From Mesorhizobium sp. WSM4311 (GTDB lineage: Bacteria; Pseudomonadota; Alphaproteobacteria; Rhizobiales; Rhizobiaceae): 64,000 nucleotides of DNA. Below the pieces are notes generated by a model. It made no database searches. It was not told the DNA's origin and was given only the letters and a program-made list of their open reading frames with translations. Below are positions 26,129 to 35,097 of the stretch, piece by piece. Positions within the stretch are counted from its first letter, which is position 1; the number at the start of each line of letters is the position of its first letter. The DNA lies in the NCBI RefSeq assembly GCF_002295115.1, contig NZ_NSFV01000010.1, positions 1 to 64,000 on the forward strand, in the 5' to 3' direction. A program made the translations under genes and the position numbers.

Positions 26129-27592
26129 TTACAGGCTGATCAGGACGCTCTTTGTCCTGCGGTTGGTGAGATAGGCTTCGCGGCCAAGGTCCTTGCCGAT
26201 GCCGGAGCGCTTGTAGCCGCCGGTGGGCAGAATATGGTCTCGCGAGCGGCTGTAGCGGTTGACCCAGACGGTGCCCGCTTCGAGTTTGCGTGCGAACCGG
26301 ATCGTGCGGGACAGGTCCGAGGTGAACAGGCCGGAAGCCAGCCCATAGGTCGGATGGGTGGACAGCGCCAGTGCCTCGTCCTCGGTCTCGAATGTTTGGA
26401 CTGTCAGGACCGGGCCAAAGATTTCCTCGACGATCGCCGGATTGGCCTGATCGACATTGGCGATCAGCGTCGGCTCATAGAAATAGCCGGGGTCGTCCAT
26501 AACGTTGCCGCCGCTCAGGCACTCTCCGCCGGCCCCGACCGCCGCACGCACGATGGCATCGACACGCGCCCGCTGCCGTTCCGAGATGATTGGCGAATAT
26601 TGGGTCGCGTCGTCCCAGGTAGGAGCTGGCCGCACCACCTTGATCCGCTCCAGGATGGCGGCCGTCAGCTTGTCGGCGACGCTTTTCTCGACGATCAGAC
26701 GCGTGCCGGCCACGCAGGCCTGGCCGGCGTTGAAGGTGACGCTGCCGGCGATCGCCGTCGCCGCCTTGTCGAGATCGGCATCGGCAAAGACGATCTGCGG
26801 GCTCTTGCCGCCCAGTTCCAGCGTCATCGGCTTGACGCCGGTGCGGGCGACGTTCTCCATGATGGCCGAGCCGGCGCGGGTAGAGCCGGTGAAGGAGACC
26901 TTGGCGATTTCGGCATGGCCGGTCAGCGCCGTGCCGGTCGTCGGCCCATCGCCGAGCACCACGTTGACGAGCCCTGCCGGCAGGCCTGCCTTCACCGCGA
27001 GTTGCGCCAAACAGACAGCGGAAAACGGCGTCATCTCGGAGGGCTTCAGCACGACCGCGTTGCCTGCGGCCAGCGCCGGGCCGAGCTTCCAGCCGGCCAT
27101 CGAGATGGGGAAATTCCACGGCGTTATCGCGCCGACCACGCCGTGGGGCTCGCTCATGATCATGCCGAGAGTGGTGTCGTCGGTAGGCACCAGCTCACTG
27201 CCTTCCTTGTCGGCGAACTCAGCGAAGAAGCGGATCTGCTCGGCGGTGACGGCGATGTCGCCGGCGATGAGCTGGCCGACGGGCCGGGTCGAGCACAGCG
27301 CCTCGATCCGAGCCAGCGTTGCCGCTTCCGCCTCGATCAGGTCGGCCCAGGCGTGCAGCGCCCTTGTGCGCTCGCGCGGCCTGACGCCCCCCCAGTTGCT
27401 GGCCTTCAGCGCCGCCTTGGCGCTTTCCACAGCGCGGTCGACGATATCCGCGTCAGCCACGGGACAGTCGGCATAGACCTTACCGTCGGACGGACGGCGC
27501 ATCTCGATCGCACCATCGTCCGCGATAAGCTCTGCGCCGATGAAATGGCCAATCGGGAGGGGAACCGTATCCGGATCGAAGCTCAGGCTCAT
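26129..27592 (-). CDS. NAD-dependent aldehyde dehydrogenase family protein
   Basis: A 487-residue ALDH with the full set of family motifs: ITPWNFPISMAGWKLGPALA, the Glu in LELGGKSPQ, the catalytic Cys in NAGQACVAGTRLIV, and EEIFGPVLTVQTF. It is more like the betaine/gamma-aminobutyraldehyde dehydrogenase branch than like GabD. The start is ATG 27592 (MSLSFDPDTVPL); 40 further in-frame residues upstream do not look native. The 167-base gap to the cupin gene is the largest in the operon. It could oxidise the aldehyde formed by the amine oxidases in this region. Confidence 0.9.
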   Translation of the reverse strand: MSLSFDPDTVPLPIGHFIGAELIADDGAIEMRRPSDGKVYADCPVADADIVDRAVESAKAALKASNWGGVRPRERTRALHAWADLIEAEAATLARIEALCSTRPVGQLIAGDIAVTAEQIRFFAEFADKEGSELVPTDDTTLGMIMSEPHGVVGAITPWNFPISMAGWKLGPALAAGNAVVLKPSEMTPFSAVCLAQLAVKAGLPAGLVNVVLGDGPTTGTALTGHAEIAKVSFTGSTRAGSAIMENVARTGVKPMTLELGGKSPQIVFADADLDKAATAIAGSVTFNAGQACVAGTRLIVEKSVADKLTAAILERIKVVRPAPTWDDATQYSPIISERQRARVDAIVRAAVGAGGECLSGGNVMDDPGYFYEPTLIANVDQANPAIVEEIFGPVLTVQTFETEDEALALSTHPTYGLASGLFTSDLSRTIRFARKLEAGTVWVNRYSRSRDHILPTGGYKRSGIGKDLGREAYLTNRRTKSVLISL

Positions 27593-27759
27593 ATCGAGGC
27601 TCGGTTCATAGGGTGACCGCTTTCCAGCATTGACTGGAGCGTAGCGCGTACTGCCAGGCAGCATGCGCTGTTCGGTGATCCGTTGCCGATGAATGTTGTG
27701 TGCTCGAGGCAAGAGACGGCAAATTCTTCGGCGCAGGCCAGTACGTCATGCAGGTTCCG

Positions 27760-28113
27760 CTATCCGACCGTCACGTAGATCTTGCGCACCGTCTCGATGG
27801 TCTTCCAGACACCGGTGAAACCAGGCTTCATCACGAAGCTATCGCCGGCGCGGTAGGTCACCACCTCGCCGCCATCGGGCGTGATTTCAATCACGCCCGA
27901 GAGGATGTGGCAGAACTCGAAAGTGTCGCCCTTGATTGAGCGCGTTTCCCCAGGCGTCGCCTCCCAGACGCCGGTATGGACGAGGTCGTCCTTGGCGACG
28001 TCCTGCGCCCAGGACTTGAAGGCGGGGTTGCCGGCAATCAGCCGTTCAGGCAGCGCCCCGGATTCGCGCGGGGGAAATGCAGGGCTGGTATCGACGGTCT
28101 TGAGCAGGGACAA
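27760..28113 (-). CDS. cupin-domain protein (DUF861 type), TTG start
   Basis: A 117-residue single-domain cupin. The core reads GVWEATPGETRSIKGDTFEF, HILSGVIEITPDGGE, and YRAGDSFVMKPGFTGVW, which matches the DUF861/(S)-ureidoglycine-like cupin group. No ATG lies near the N-terminus; the best start is TTG at 28113 with GAAAGG about 8 bases upstream, 23 bases after the hydroxyacid dehydrogenase gene. Proteins of this type are frequent beside amine and amino acid catabolic genes and may be small-molecule isomerases, hydrolases or sensors. Confidence 0.82.
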   Translation of the reverse strand: MSLLKTVDTSPAFPPRESGALPERLIAGNPAFKSWAQDVAKDDLVHTGVWEATPGETRSIKGDTFEFCHILSGVIEITPDGGEVVTYRAGDSFVMKPGFTGVWKTIETVRKIYVTVG

Positions 28114-28136
28114 GGGATGGCCTTTCAGCTTGGATT

Positions 28137-29060
28137 TCAATAGCCGCGCGACCGGTCGACGAGCCCGATAGGGTCGAGCCCGTCGCGGTGGCGGCGGATG
28201 TTTTCGATGACGGCCAGCGCGGCTGTCACGGGTTGGGTGACGCTGGCGACATGCGGGGTCAGCACGATCTTTGGATGCCGCCAGAAAGGATGGCAGGCCG
28301 GCAGCGGTTCGGGATCGGTCACGTCGATCATCGCCGCCGAAAGGTGGCCGCTGTCGAGAGCGGCGACAAGCGCCTTGTGATCGAGCTGCGGGCCCCGGCC
28401 GGTGTGGACGAGGGCCGCGCCCTTGGGCAGCTTCGCAAACAGGCGGGCATCGAGGAAACCGCGTGTCTCCTCGGTCAGCGGCAGCAGGCAGACCAGTATG
28501 TCGCTGGCCGCGAGCATCTCCTCCAGCCCGAGTTCGCCGTGATGGCAGGTCACGCCTTCGATCTGCCGTGGAGAGCGGCTCCAACCGGCGAGCGGAAAGC
28601 CGAAGGGCTTCAGGCGGTCGAGGACGGCCTGGCCAAGCTGCCCGAGGCCGAGCACGCCGATCCGGCGCGACCCGGCCTGCAGCTGGGGGACGTCCCGCCA
28701 TTCGCCGGCGCGCTGCTGCGCCAGATAGGCAGGCAGGCTGCGATGCAGGGCGAGCACGGCCAGCGCCACATACTCCTGCATCATGCGCACGATGCCTTCC
28801 TCGATCGTACGCACGATCTTCACCTGCTCCGGTACGCTATCGAGGCGGAACTGGTCGACCCCGGCGCCAATGGAAAACAGGATCTCCAGGTTCCTGTAGC
28901 GGGCGAGGTCTTCTGGCGCGGTCCAGGTAATGAGATAGCGCACGGCGTCGGGATCGACCGTTGCGGCATCCATCGTGAAGGGGACGTCCGGCAGCTCCTT
29001 GGCGAAGGCATCGGCGAAGATCGCCCCGCGCCGCGCATCGGAATTGAACAGGAATGTCAT
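28137..29060 (-). CDS. D-2-hydroxyacid dehydrogenase, glyoxylate/hydroxypyruvate reductase A-like
   Basis: A 307-residue NAD(P)-dependent 2-hydroxyacid dehydrogenase. The Rossmann motif is IGVLGLGQLGQAVLDRL; the active-site Arg is in HTGRGPQLD, the Glu in DVTDPEPLP, and the His in LTPHVASVT. Size and the GRGP form match the GhrA branch, which reduces glyoxylate and hydroxypyruvate. The ATG at 29060 follows AAGGGA. It is the second gene of the operon, 11 bases after the argE-like gene. It probably handles a 2-oxoacid or hydroxyacid product of the pathway. Confidence 0.9.
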   Translation of the reverse strand: MTFLFNSDARRGAIFADAFAKELPDVPFTMDAATVDPDAVRYLITWTAPEDLARYRNLEILFSIGAGVDQFRLDSVPEQVKIVRTIEEGIVRMMQEYVALAVLALHRSLPAYLAQQRAGEWRDVPQLQAGSRRIGVLGLGQLGQAVLDRLKPFGFPLAGWSRSPRQIEGVTCHHGELGLEEMLAASDILVCLLPLTEETRGFLDARLFAKLPKGAALVHTGRGPQLDHKALVAALDSGHLSAAMIDVTDPEPLPACHPFWRHPKIVLTPHVASVTQPVTAALAVIENIRRHRDGLDPIGLVDRSRGY

Positions 29061-29071
29061 TCCGGTTCCCT

Positions 29072-30196
29072 TCAAGCCGCGCAGCGGGCGCCCAGCGCCT
29101 CGATCAATCGCTGGCAGGTGGCGAGTTCGCTGGTGAGTATGTATTCGTCCGGCTTGTGGGCGCGGTCGATGTCGCCCGGTCCGCAGATGATCGCATCGAA
29201 CCCGGCGGCCTGGTAAAGCCCGGCCTCCGTGCCGTAGCTGACGGCGGCAAGCGGCGCCTCGCCGGTCAAGACGTGCAGCAGTCCCGCAAGCGGCGCATCT
29301 GGCGGCAGCGACATCGCCGGATAGGCGCTCAGCGGCGCCCATTCGATGCGAAAGCCGTGGGCCGCAAGGGCCTCTGCTCGCGCCCTTACAGGCGCTAGCA
29401 GGCTGGCGGGGTCGACGCCGGGTATGGCGCGCGCCTCGAGGTCCAGCGTGCAGGTGTCGGGGATGATGTTGACCTGATGTCCGCCAGTCACCACGCCGGC
29501 TTGCAGCGAGGAGTAGGGCGGCTCGAAGGCAGGGTCGAACGGACCGTGCGTCAGCTGTTCGGCCTCGGTCACGGCCGCGCTCAGCGCATCGGCCATGGCA
29601 TGGATGGCGTTGAGCCCAAGATCGGGTCGGGAGGAATGGCCGGAGCGCCCGTTGATGATCACGCGGGCGGCCGCCTTGCCCTTGTGGCCGCGCACGGCGC
29701 GCATGCCGCTCGGCTCGCCAACGATAACGCCGAGCGGCTTCGCGCAAAGTCCGGGAAGGCGGGCGATCAAATGCGGTACACCGCGGCACCCCACCTCCTC
29801 GTCATAGGAGAAGGCGAGATGGATCGGCCTGGCAAGGTGCATTTTCGCCAAGAGAGGCACCGTCGCGAGCACCGCGGCAAGAAACCCCTTCATATCAGTG
29901 GTGCCGCGTCCATAGAGCCGTTCGCCCTCCTTGCGCAGCGCGAAAGGGCTAGAACTCCATCGCGGCTCGCTGGCGGGGACGACGTCCATGTGGCCGGACA
30001 GAATATAGCCAGGGACGTTGGCGGGGCCGATCGTCGCGAACAGATTGGACCGGTCGCCTTCCGGCCCTCGGAGCAGGGCAGCCTGCGTCCCGTGCTCTGC
30101 GAGATAGGCCTCGATCCAGCCGGCGATATCGCCGTTCGGCTTGCCGGCGACCGACGGAAAGGCGACAAGTCGGTCCAGGATGTCGAAGACGTCCAT
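29072..30196 (-). CDS. argE: acetylornithine deacetylase-type M20 peptidase
   Basis: A 374-residue M20 zinc amidohydrolase. Metal ligands are seen in SGHMDVVPA, GRGTTDMKGFLA, YDEEVGCRG, VGEPSGM, and the late HKPDEYI; the dimerisation-domain His is in GRSGHSSRPDLG. This is the ArgE pattern for removing an N-acyl group from ornithine. The ATG at 30196 follows AGGG; an in-frame TTG four codons upstream is weaker. Being first in a catabolic operon, it may deacylate an N-acyl amino acid or polyamine rather than serve arginine biosynthesis. Confidence 0.9.
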   Translation of the reverse strand: MDVFDILDRLVAFPSVAGKPNGDIAGWIEAYLAEHGTQAALLRGPEGDRSNLFATIGPANVPGYILSGHMDVVPASEPRWSSSPFALRKEGERLYGRGTTDMKGFLAAVLATVPLLAKMHLARPIHLAFSYDEEVGCRGVPHLIARLPGLCAKPLGVIVGEPSGMRAVRGHKGKAAARVIINGRSGHSSRPDLGLNAIHAMADALSAAVTEAEQLTHGPFDPAFEPPYSSLQAGVVTGGHQVNIIPDTCTLDLEARAIPGVDPASLLAPVRARAEALAAHGFRIEWAPLSAYPAMSLPPDAPLAGLLHVLTGEAPLAAVSYGTEAGLYQAAGFDAIICGPGDIDRAHKPDEYILTSELATCQRLIEALGARCAA

Positions 30197-30443
30197 TCCA
30201 GCCCTCAAAGCATTTCGGGTTTGGCATTTCGGGTTTGCCGGGATCGATGCCGTCGGCTACTCGATTTCGGCAGAGGATGTGCGCGTTCTTTCGCGATTGC
30301 GTGCCGAAAGCGGAAGTGTTTCAGTTGAATCTAGCGTTGCCGCATGGCTTTCGAGCAAATCGTATCGGTCTGCTTGTTTAGCGTTGGCAGCCGGAAAGTA
30401 GCCAGCGACACGTCGCCTTCTAGTACGATAATCTTTCAGGGGC

Positions 30444-31343
30444 ATGGAATTGAAGCCGTCCGGAAGCTTGAAAATCGATACCTTCTCGATGCGGATTGGC
30501 GACATCGAAGGCGTTGAGCTGGACCGCTTGCATGCACTCTCGCTCTCCGTGGGATGGCCGCATCGCGCTGAAGACTGGCAATTCCTGCGGCAGTCGGGAC
30601 ACGGGTTCGTGGCGCTCGATGAGATCGGCCGGGTTCTTGGTTCGGCCATGTGGTTCGCGCATGGTACCGATTTCGCGACCGTGGGCATGGTGATCACCTC
30701 GCCGCGACTTCAGACGCTGGGGGCGGGGCAATGGCTGATGAAGCGGGTTTTCGAGAACGTCGTCGGCTGCGATCTGCGTCTCAATGCAACGCGCGCGGCA
30801 AGGCGGCTCTATCTCTCGCTCGATTTCCAGCCGGAGAAGACTGTCTATCAATGCCAGGGCGTCGCCCGCCTGGAGACGACGGGTCGCCCGGCGGACATTC
30901 TCGATGTCAGGACCTTGGACCCAAAGGATATTCCGGCAGCGATCGCGCTCGACGCGGCAGGATTTGGCGTGAGGCGGGCGGCGCTCATCGAAAGGCTTTT
31001 CGCACACTCGGCCGGCTATGGTCTTTTCAAGGATGGCAGGCTGAGCGCATTCGCGCTCTGCCGGCCATTCGGGAGGGGCCACGTCGTGGGGCCGGTCGTG
31101 GCGGAAAGCGACGCCGATGCCGTGGCGATCGTCCGGCCACACGTCCATGACCATTTAGGGTCATTCCTGCGGATCGACACCCATATGGACACTGGCGAGT
31201 TCGCCACCTTTCTGTCGCACGCTGGAATGCCAGTCTTCGACACGGTGCTGACCATGTCGCTGGGCAAACGCCTAACCGATTTTGCCGTCGGCGGTGCGAC
31301 CAGACCGGAGAGCTATGCCCTGGCAAGCCAAACTCTCGGGTAG
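30444..31343 (+). CDS. GNAT-family acetyltransferase with C-terminal Acetyltransf_18-like domain
   Basis: A 299-residue paralogue of the protein at 20443-21282. It shares the WPHRxxDWQ region (SVGWPHRAEDWQFL here), GAGQWLMKRVFENVV as the acetyl-CoA loop, CRPFGRGHVVGPVVAESD and the ending YALASQTLG. The acetyl-CoA pyrophosphate loop is less canonical (GAGQWL versus GKGLGRRL in the paralogue), so activity could be changed. It diverges from the argE-led operon across 235 bases and is followed by a gene-poor stretch. Confidence 0.83.
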   Translation: MELKPSGSLKIDTFSMRIGDIEGVELDRLHALSLSVGWPHRAEDWQFLRQSGHGFVALDEIGRVLGSAMWFAHGTDFATVGMVITSPRLQTLGAGQWLMKRVFENVVGCDLRLNATRAARRLYLSLDFQPEKTVYQCQGVARLETTGRPADILDVRTLDPKDIPAAIALDAAGFGVRRAALIERLFAHSAGYGLFKDGRLSAFALCRPFGRGHVVGPVVAESDADAVAIVRPHVHDHLGSFLRIDTHMDTGEFATFLSHAGMPVFDTVLTMSLGKRLTDFAVGGATRPESYALASQTLG

Positions 31344-31832
31344 GTTGTTATTCGACTTTGCGTCAATCGGGCCGTCCGGGTGGTGTCTATCATCGCCCCG
31401 TTTGTTTTCAAATTCTTCGGATTCGACGCCCGGTACTACAGGGTCCTCGCTGCCGCTGTCCTGCTCACGACGTTAGTCTTTAATGCGCCTGAGGAGCCAG
31501 TCGGGACGCGTTCGGGATTGGACAGGCGCACAGCGGGTTGAAGGCGGCGATGGCGGCAGCGAGCGTCAAGACGTTGCCGATGATCGTCCGTCAGAACTCG
31601 GGGAGGGCGAGCAGTTTTGCCCTTGTCGTGGATCATCGAGGTTGAATTGATGTGGCGAGAACGGACATGGCGGCGCGGCTTCAGGCTGCTGGCCGAGGTC
31701 GAGCGTCGGCTAAAACTCGATCGCGAAGGGCGGATGTGCGACGGGGCTTTTCCGACCACTTGGGTCTTTCAGACATTCAGTCAGCCGACCATCCGACCTT
31801 TGTGAGAACAGAACGGAATGTGCGTCCCGAGA
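31344..31832. other. gene-poor stretch between convergent genes
   Basis: About 490 bases between the ends of the GNAT and LysR genes. One forward frame from 31382 encodes a short hydrophobic stretch (APFVFKFFGFDARYYRVL) without start signals. The reverse strand has arginine- and proline-rich ORFs that look like shadows. It may be decayed DNA; I cannot assign it to any family. Confidence 0.45.
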
Positions 31833-32774
31833 TCAGCGCTCGGCTAAACCTGCCAAGGTTGCGCCAAGCCGCTTGGAAATTGAAACAATCCAGGTTCGCA
31901 GCTCCGGCCCAAAAGGTTTCTCCAGCATCGCCCGGTCCCAGGCCAGGAAATAGGGCTCCGGCAGCCTGATACGCTTGTCGAACGGCGCCACAAGCCTTCC
32001 CGAGGCGATGTCGTCGGCGGCCATCGACAGTTGTGCCAGCACGAAGCCCCTACCGTTGGCCGCAGCATCGATCGCGGCGCTCGACAGGGAAAAGGCGACT
32101 TCACCTGATGTCTTGCGGTGCACCGCGCCGATGCTTGCCGCCCATTCCGCCCATGTAGGCGGCGAGCGATGGTCGCGCGCCCATTCGATACTGAGAAGTG
32201 GCAGATCGAGGATATCGGCGGGCTTACGGACCGGATGTTTCGCCAGCAGCGCGGGCGAGCAGGCCGGCACCACCCAGTCGGTGAACAACTCGGTGTAGTG
32301 CTCGAAATCACGATATTTGGTGCCGTAGGAAATGCGGAAGTCGACCTGTTCGGCACTCAGCCTTGGCTCTGTCTCGGCGCCGACCAGCCGCACGGTGGCG
32401 CCGGGATGGCCGATCTGCCAATCCAGAAGCTGCGGACCGATCCATTTGCTGGCGAGCGACGGCAGGCAGGAGATGGTCAAAGTGTCGGCGAAACGGGCCC
32501 GTTCGATGACATCCTGGGCCCCGCGTATCTTTTCGAAGCCGATGGAAACCGCCGCGTGGTAGACGCGGCCCAGCGCTGTAAGGGCGACGCTCCTGCCGCG
32601 ACGTTCCAGAAGCCGTGCGTCCAAGGCATCCTCGGCCTTGCGAATCTGCTGGCTGACAGCGCCAACGGATACACCGAGCTCGTTTGCCGCGGCCGTCACG
32701 CTGCCACGCCTGCCAAACGCCTCAAAGGCCTGTATCGCACGCAGCGGGGGCGTCTTGTTCACTTGGGCAACCAT
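31833..32774 (-). CDS. LysR-family transcriptional regulator, GcvA type
   Basis: A 313-residue LysR protein of the GcvA subgroup. The HTH is LRAIQAFEAFGRRGSVTAAA followed by LGVSVGAVSQQIRKAED, and the effector domain starts TISCLPSLASKWIGPQLLDW, typical of GcvA-like proteins. The ATG at 32774 gives the conventional start; 16 upstream in-frame residues are not typical. It diverges from the Rieske oxygenase operon at 32886, and a T-N11-A palindrome lies between, so it is the likely regulator of that operon. Confidence 0.9.
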   Translation of the reverse strand: MVAQVNKTPPLRAIQAFEAFGRRGSVTAAANELGVSVGAVSQQIRKAEDALDARLLERRGRSVALTALGRVYHAAVSIGFEKIRGAQDVIERARFADTLTISCLPSLASKWIGPQLLDWQIGHPGATVRLVGAETEPRLSAEQVDFRISYGTKYRDFEHYTELFTDWVVPACSPALLAKHPVRKPADILDLPLLSIEWARDHRSPPTWAEWAASIGAVHRKTSGEVAFSLSSAAIDAAANGRGFVLAQLSMAADDIASGRLVAPFDKRIRLPEPYFLAWDRAMLEKPFGPELRTWIVSISKRLGATLAGLAER

Positions 32775-32790
32775 CCTGGGGTCAGCTTGA

Positions 32791-32805
32791 TTTAGTTTTT
32801 CTAAA
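32791..32805. promoter_or_regulatory. candidate LysR-type operator (T-N11-A)
   Basis: TTTAG-TTTTT-CTAAA is a perfect 5-bp inverted repeat with a 5-base spacer, and its core TTAG-N5-CTAA is a T-N11-A LysR box. It lies 17 bases upstream of the lysR start and 81 upstream of the Rieske gene, the usual place for a site used both for autoregulation and activation of the divergent operon. It is one of the few AT-rich tracts nearby. Confidence 0.5.
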
Positions 32806-32885
32806 ATAGAACGCAGATGCAAGCCCTATGTCGTCCCCGGTCCGCAAGATAATCGTTTGGGCGTTCACAAGCCCGGGAGGACGCC

Positions 32886-33926
32886 ATGTTTCTTCGAAAC
32901 TGCTGGTACGTTGCCGCATGGGACCATGAGGTTGCCGACCGGCTGGTGCCAACGCGGGTTCTTGGCGAGGACATTGTCCTCTACCGCCGCACCGACGGCG
33001 TGGTGGCGGCGCTCGAAGACGCTTGTCCGCACCGCAAGCTGCCGCTGTCGATGGGCCGCATCAAGGGCGATACGGTCGAATGCGGCTACCACGGCCTGAC
33101 CTTCGACAGCGCGGGAACTTGCACGCGGGTGCCGGGCGTCGAAAAGATACCGCATGTCGCCTGCGTTCGTTCCTATCCGATCGCCGAGCGCTACGGCTTG
33201 CTCTGGGTCTGGATGGGCGAAGCGTCAAAGGCCGACCCCGCGCTGATTTTCGCCGTCGACCATTGGGGCGATCCGGCATGGGGCGTCAATCGCGGCGAGT
33301 CCATGGCACTCGATTGCAACTATCTCTACATGACCGACAACCTGCTCGACCCCTCGCATGTGTCGTGGGTCCACCAGTCGTCCTTCGGCGGGGTCCAGGC
33401 CATGGAGGATGTACCGCTCGAAACCACCGTGGGCGCCGACGGCGTGACCGTATGGCGCTGGGTGGTCGATGCCGCGCCGGCGCCCTTCTATGCGCCTTTC
33501 CTCAAATTCTCCGGCAATTGCGACCGCAAGCAGCACTACGAGGTGCGCTACCCCTCCAACGCGATCATCAAGGCGATCTTCGTGCCCGCCCGCACCGGCG
33601 GCGAAGGCAAGCCGCTGCACGAGGACGTGTTCCTCATGGACAGCTACAATTTCATGACGCCGGTCGATGAGAACCAGACCAAATATTACTGGTTCCAGAT
33701 GCGCAATTTCGCCCCGGACGATCTGGAGGTTTCGCGCCAGTTCGCCACCTCCGTGCGCGGCGCTTTCGATGAGGATCGCACCGTGCTCAATGCGGTGCAC
33801 AAGGGCATGGCCAACAAGCGCACACCCAATCTCGATCTCAAGATCGATGTCGGGCCACTGCGCTTCCGCCGCAACCTGGCCAAGCTGATCGCCAGCGAGG
33901 GTCAGCAATTGGCGGCCGCCGAATGA
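32886..33926 (+). CDS. Rieske non-haem iron oxygenase, VanA-like
   Basis: A 346-residue oxygenase component. The Rieske [2Fe-2S] ligands are C47 and H49 (ACPHRKL) and C66 and H69 (CGYHG). The mononuclear iron site is in MTDNLLDPSHVSWVH, with H158 and H163. Length and C-terminal domain follow the vanillate O-demethylase oxygenase (VanA) type, whose members remove O-methyl or N-methyl groups or hydroxylate. A GGGAGGA ribosome site precedes the ATG. It is coupled (ATGA) to its reductase. An aromatic methyl ether is possible, but the transporter and aminotransferase in the same operon make an N-methylated or otherwise modified amino acid attractive. Confidence 0.9.
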   Translation: MFLRNCWYVAAWDHEVADRLVPTRVLGEDIVLYRRTDGVVAALEDACPHRKLPLSMGRIKGDTVECGYHGLTFDSAGTCTRVPGVEKIPHVACVRSYPIAERYGLLWVWMGEASKADPALIFAVDHWGDPAWGVNRGESMALDCNYLYMTDNLLDPSHVSWVHQSSFGGVQAMEDVPLETTVGADGVTVWRWVVDAAPAPFYAPFLKFSGNCDRKQHYEVRYPSNAIIKAIFVPARTGGEGKPLHEDVFLMDSYNFMTPVDENQTKYYWFQMRNFAPDDLEVSRQFATSVRGAFDEDRTVLNAVHKGMANKRTPNLDLKIDVGPLRFRRNLAKLIASEGQQLAAAE

Positions 33927-35050
33927 ACGCATTCACCGCTCGCGACACTATCGCAAGAAGCGGATTTCGCGACCTGAAGGTGGTCGCGAAGGTGCGCGAA
34001 AGCGCCATCATCACGTCGTTCCATATCGAGCCGGTCAATCCAGAGGACTGGCGCGACTTCGAGCCAGGGCAGTTCCTGGTGTTCAAGATACCTATGCCGC
34101 AGGGAGCCGGCGAAAAGGCATATGTGCTGCGCAACTACAGCGTCTCCTGTTCCCCGGCCGCTAAGGGTCGCTACCGGATCAGCGTGAAGCGTGAAGCAGC
34201 ACCCGCGCCGGGTCTGCCCGACGGAGCAAGCTCGTGCTTCCTGCATGACCGGATCGACGTTGGCGATGTACTCCAGGCCGAAGGGCCACGCGGCGATTTC
34301 GTGCTCGACAAGGCCAGCAGCCGTCCGGTGGTGCTGCTCAGCGGCGGCGTTGGGCTGACGCCGATGGTATCGATGCTGCATGCGCTGGCTGCAATGCCGG
34401 ATCGCCGTGCCGTCTTCATTCACGCCTGCGAGAACGGCGACGTGCATGCCTTGCGTGATGAAGTCGCGGGCCTTGTCGCAACACGGCCTGGCCTGCGCGC
34501 CCACTATTGTTACCGGTCTCCGTCAGAGCGCGACAGGGCCGACGGGCACTTCCACAGCGAAGGCATGATTTCAAAGGATGTGCTGCAGCGTCTGCTGCCG
34601 ATCGACGACTATGATTTCTACCTTTGCGGCCCGCCGCCTTTCATGCAGGCGGTCTACGCCATGCTGCGCGGGCTTGGCGTGCCGAAGCCTCGCATCGCAT
34701 ACGAATTTTTCGGCCCGGCAACAGTGCTGGAGCCTAATGCCGCCCGAGCCCCTGCCGCGCTGGCGCAGCAGGCACGGATCGAGCCGGCGGGCGAGGTGGC
34801 CACTGTGGAGTTTCGAAAATCGGGACTGACGGCGGTCTGGGATGGCAAGGCGGCATCGCTGCTCGACTTTGCCGAGGACCAGGGCCTGGCGCCGGAATTC
34901 AGCTGCCGGTCCGGCATCTGTGGCACATGCAAGTCGCGGCTGATTTCGGGTGAAGTCGCCTATTTTGAAGAACCCCTGGACGAGTTGGGAGCAGGCGAAG
35001 TGCTGCTGTGCTGCTCCAGGCCGAGCGGATCAGTCGTCCTGGATATTTGA
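33923..35050 (+). CDS. oxygenase reductase: FNR-type flavin/NAD domain with C-terminal [2Fe-2S] ferredoxin
   Basis: A 375-residue reductase. The FAD-binding motif RNYSVSC is near residue 72, the NAD-binding GGVGLTPMVSML near residue 140, and the YLCGPPPFMQAVYAML motif closes the nucleotide domain. The C-terminal ~85 residues are a plant-type ferredoxin with CRSGICGTC (CX4CX2C) and a last Cys in LLCCSRPSG. It passes electrons from NAD(P)H to the Rieske oxygenase encoded immediately upstream; the ATG overlaps that stop. The flavin part resembles the flavohaemoglobin reductase module more than classical VanB does. Confidence 0.9.
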   Translation: MNAFTARDTIARSGFRDLKVVAKVRESAIITSFHIEPVNPEDWRDFEPGQFLVFKIPMPQGAGEKAYVLRNYSVSCSPAAKGRYRISVKREAAPAPGLPDGASSCFLHDRIDVGDVLQAEGPRGDFVLDKASSRPVVLLSGGVGLTPMVSMLHALAAMPDRRAVFIHACENGDVHALRDEVAGLVATRPGLRAHYCYRSPSERDRADGHFHSEGMISKDVLQRLLPIDDYDFYLCGPPPFMQAVYAMLRGLGVPKPRIAYEFFGPATVLEPNAARAPAALAQQARIEPAGEVATVEFRKSGLTAVWDGKAASLLDFAEDQGLAPEFSCRSGICGTCKSRLISGEVAYFEEPLDELGAGEVLLCCSRPSGSVVLDI

Positions 35051-35097
35051 CAAGATCTTGATGCCGCGTCTGGGCGCGGGGAAACGGAAGTCGGGAT

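Noticed and set aside
31436..31759. A transposase remnant on the minus strand of the gene-poor stretch.
   Set aside because: The reverse ORF is Arg/Pro/Ser-rich without a DDE or HTH motif, and no terminal inverted repeats flank it.
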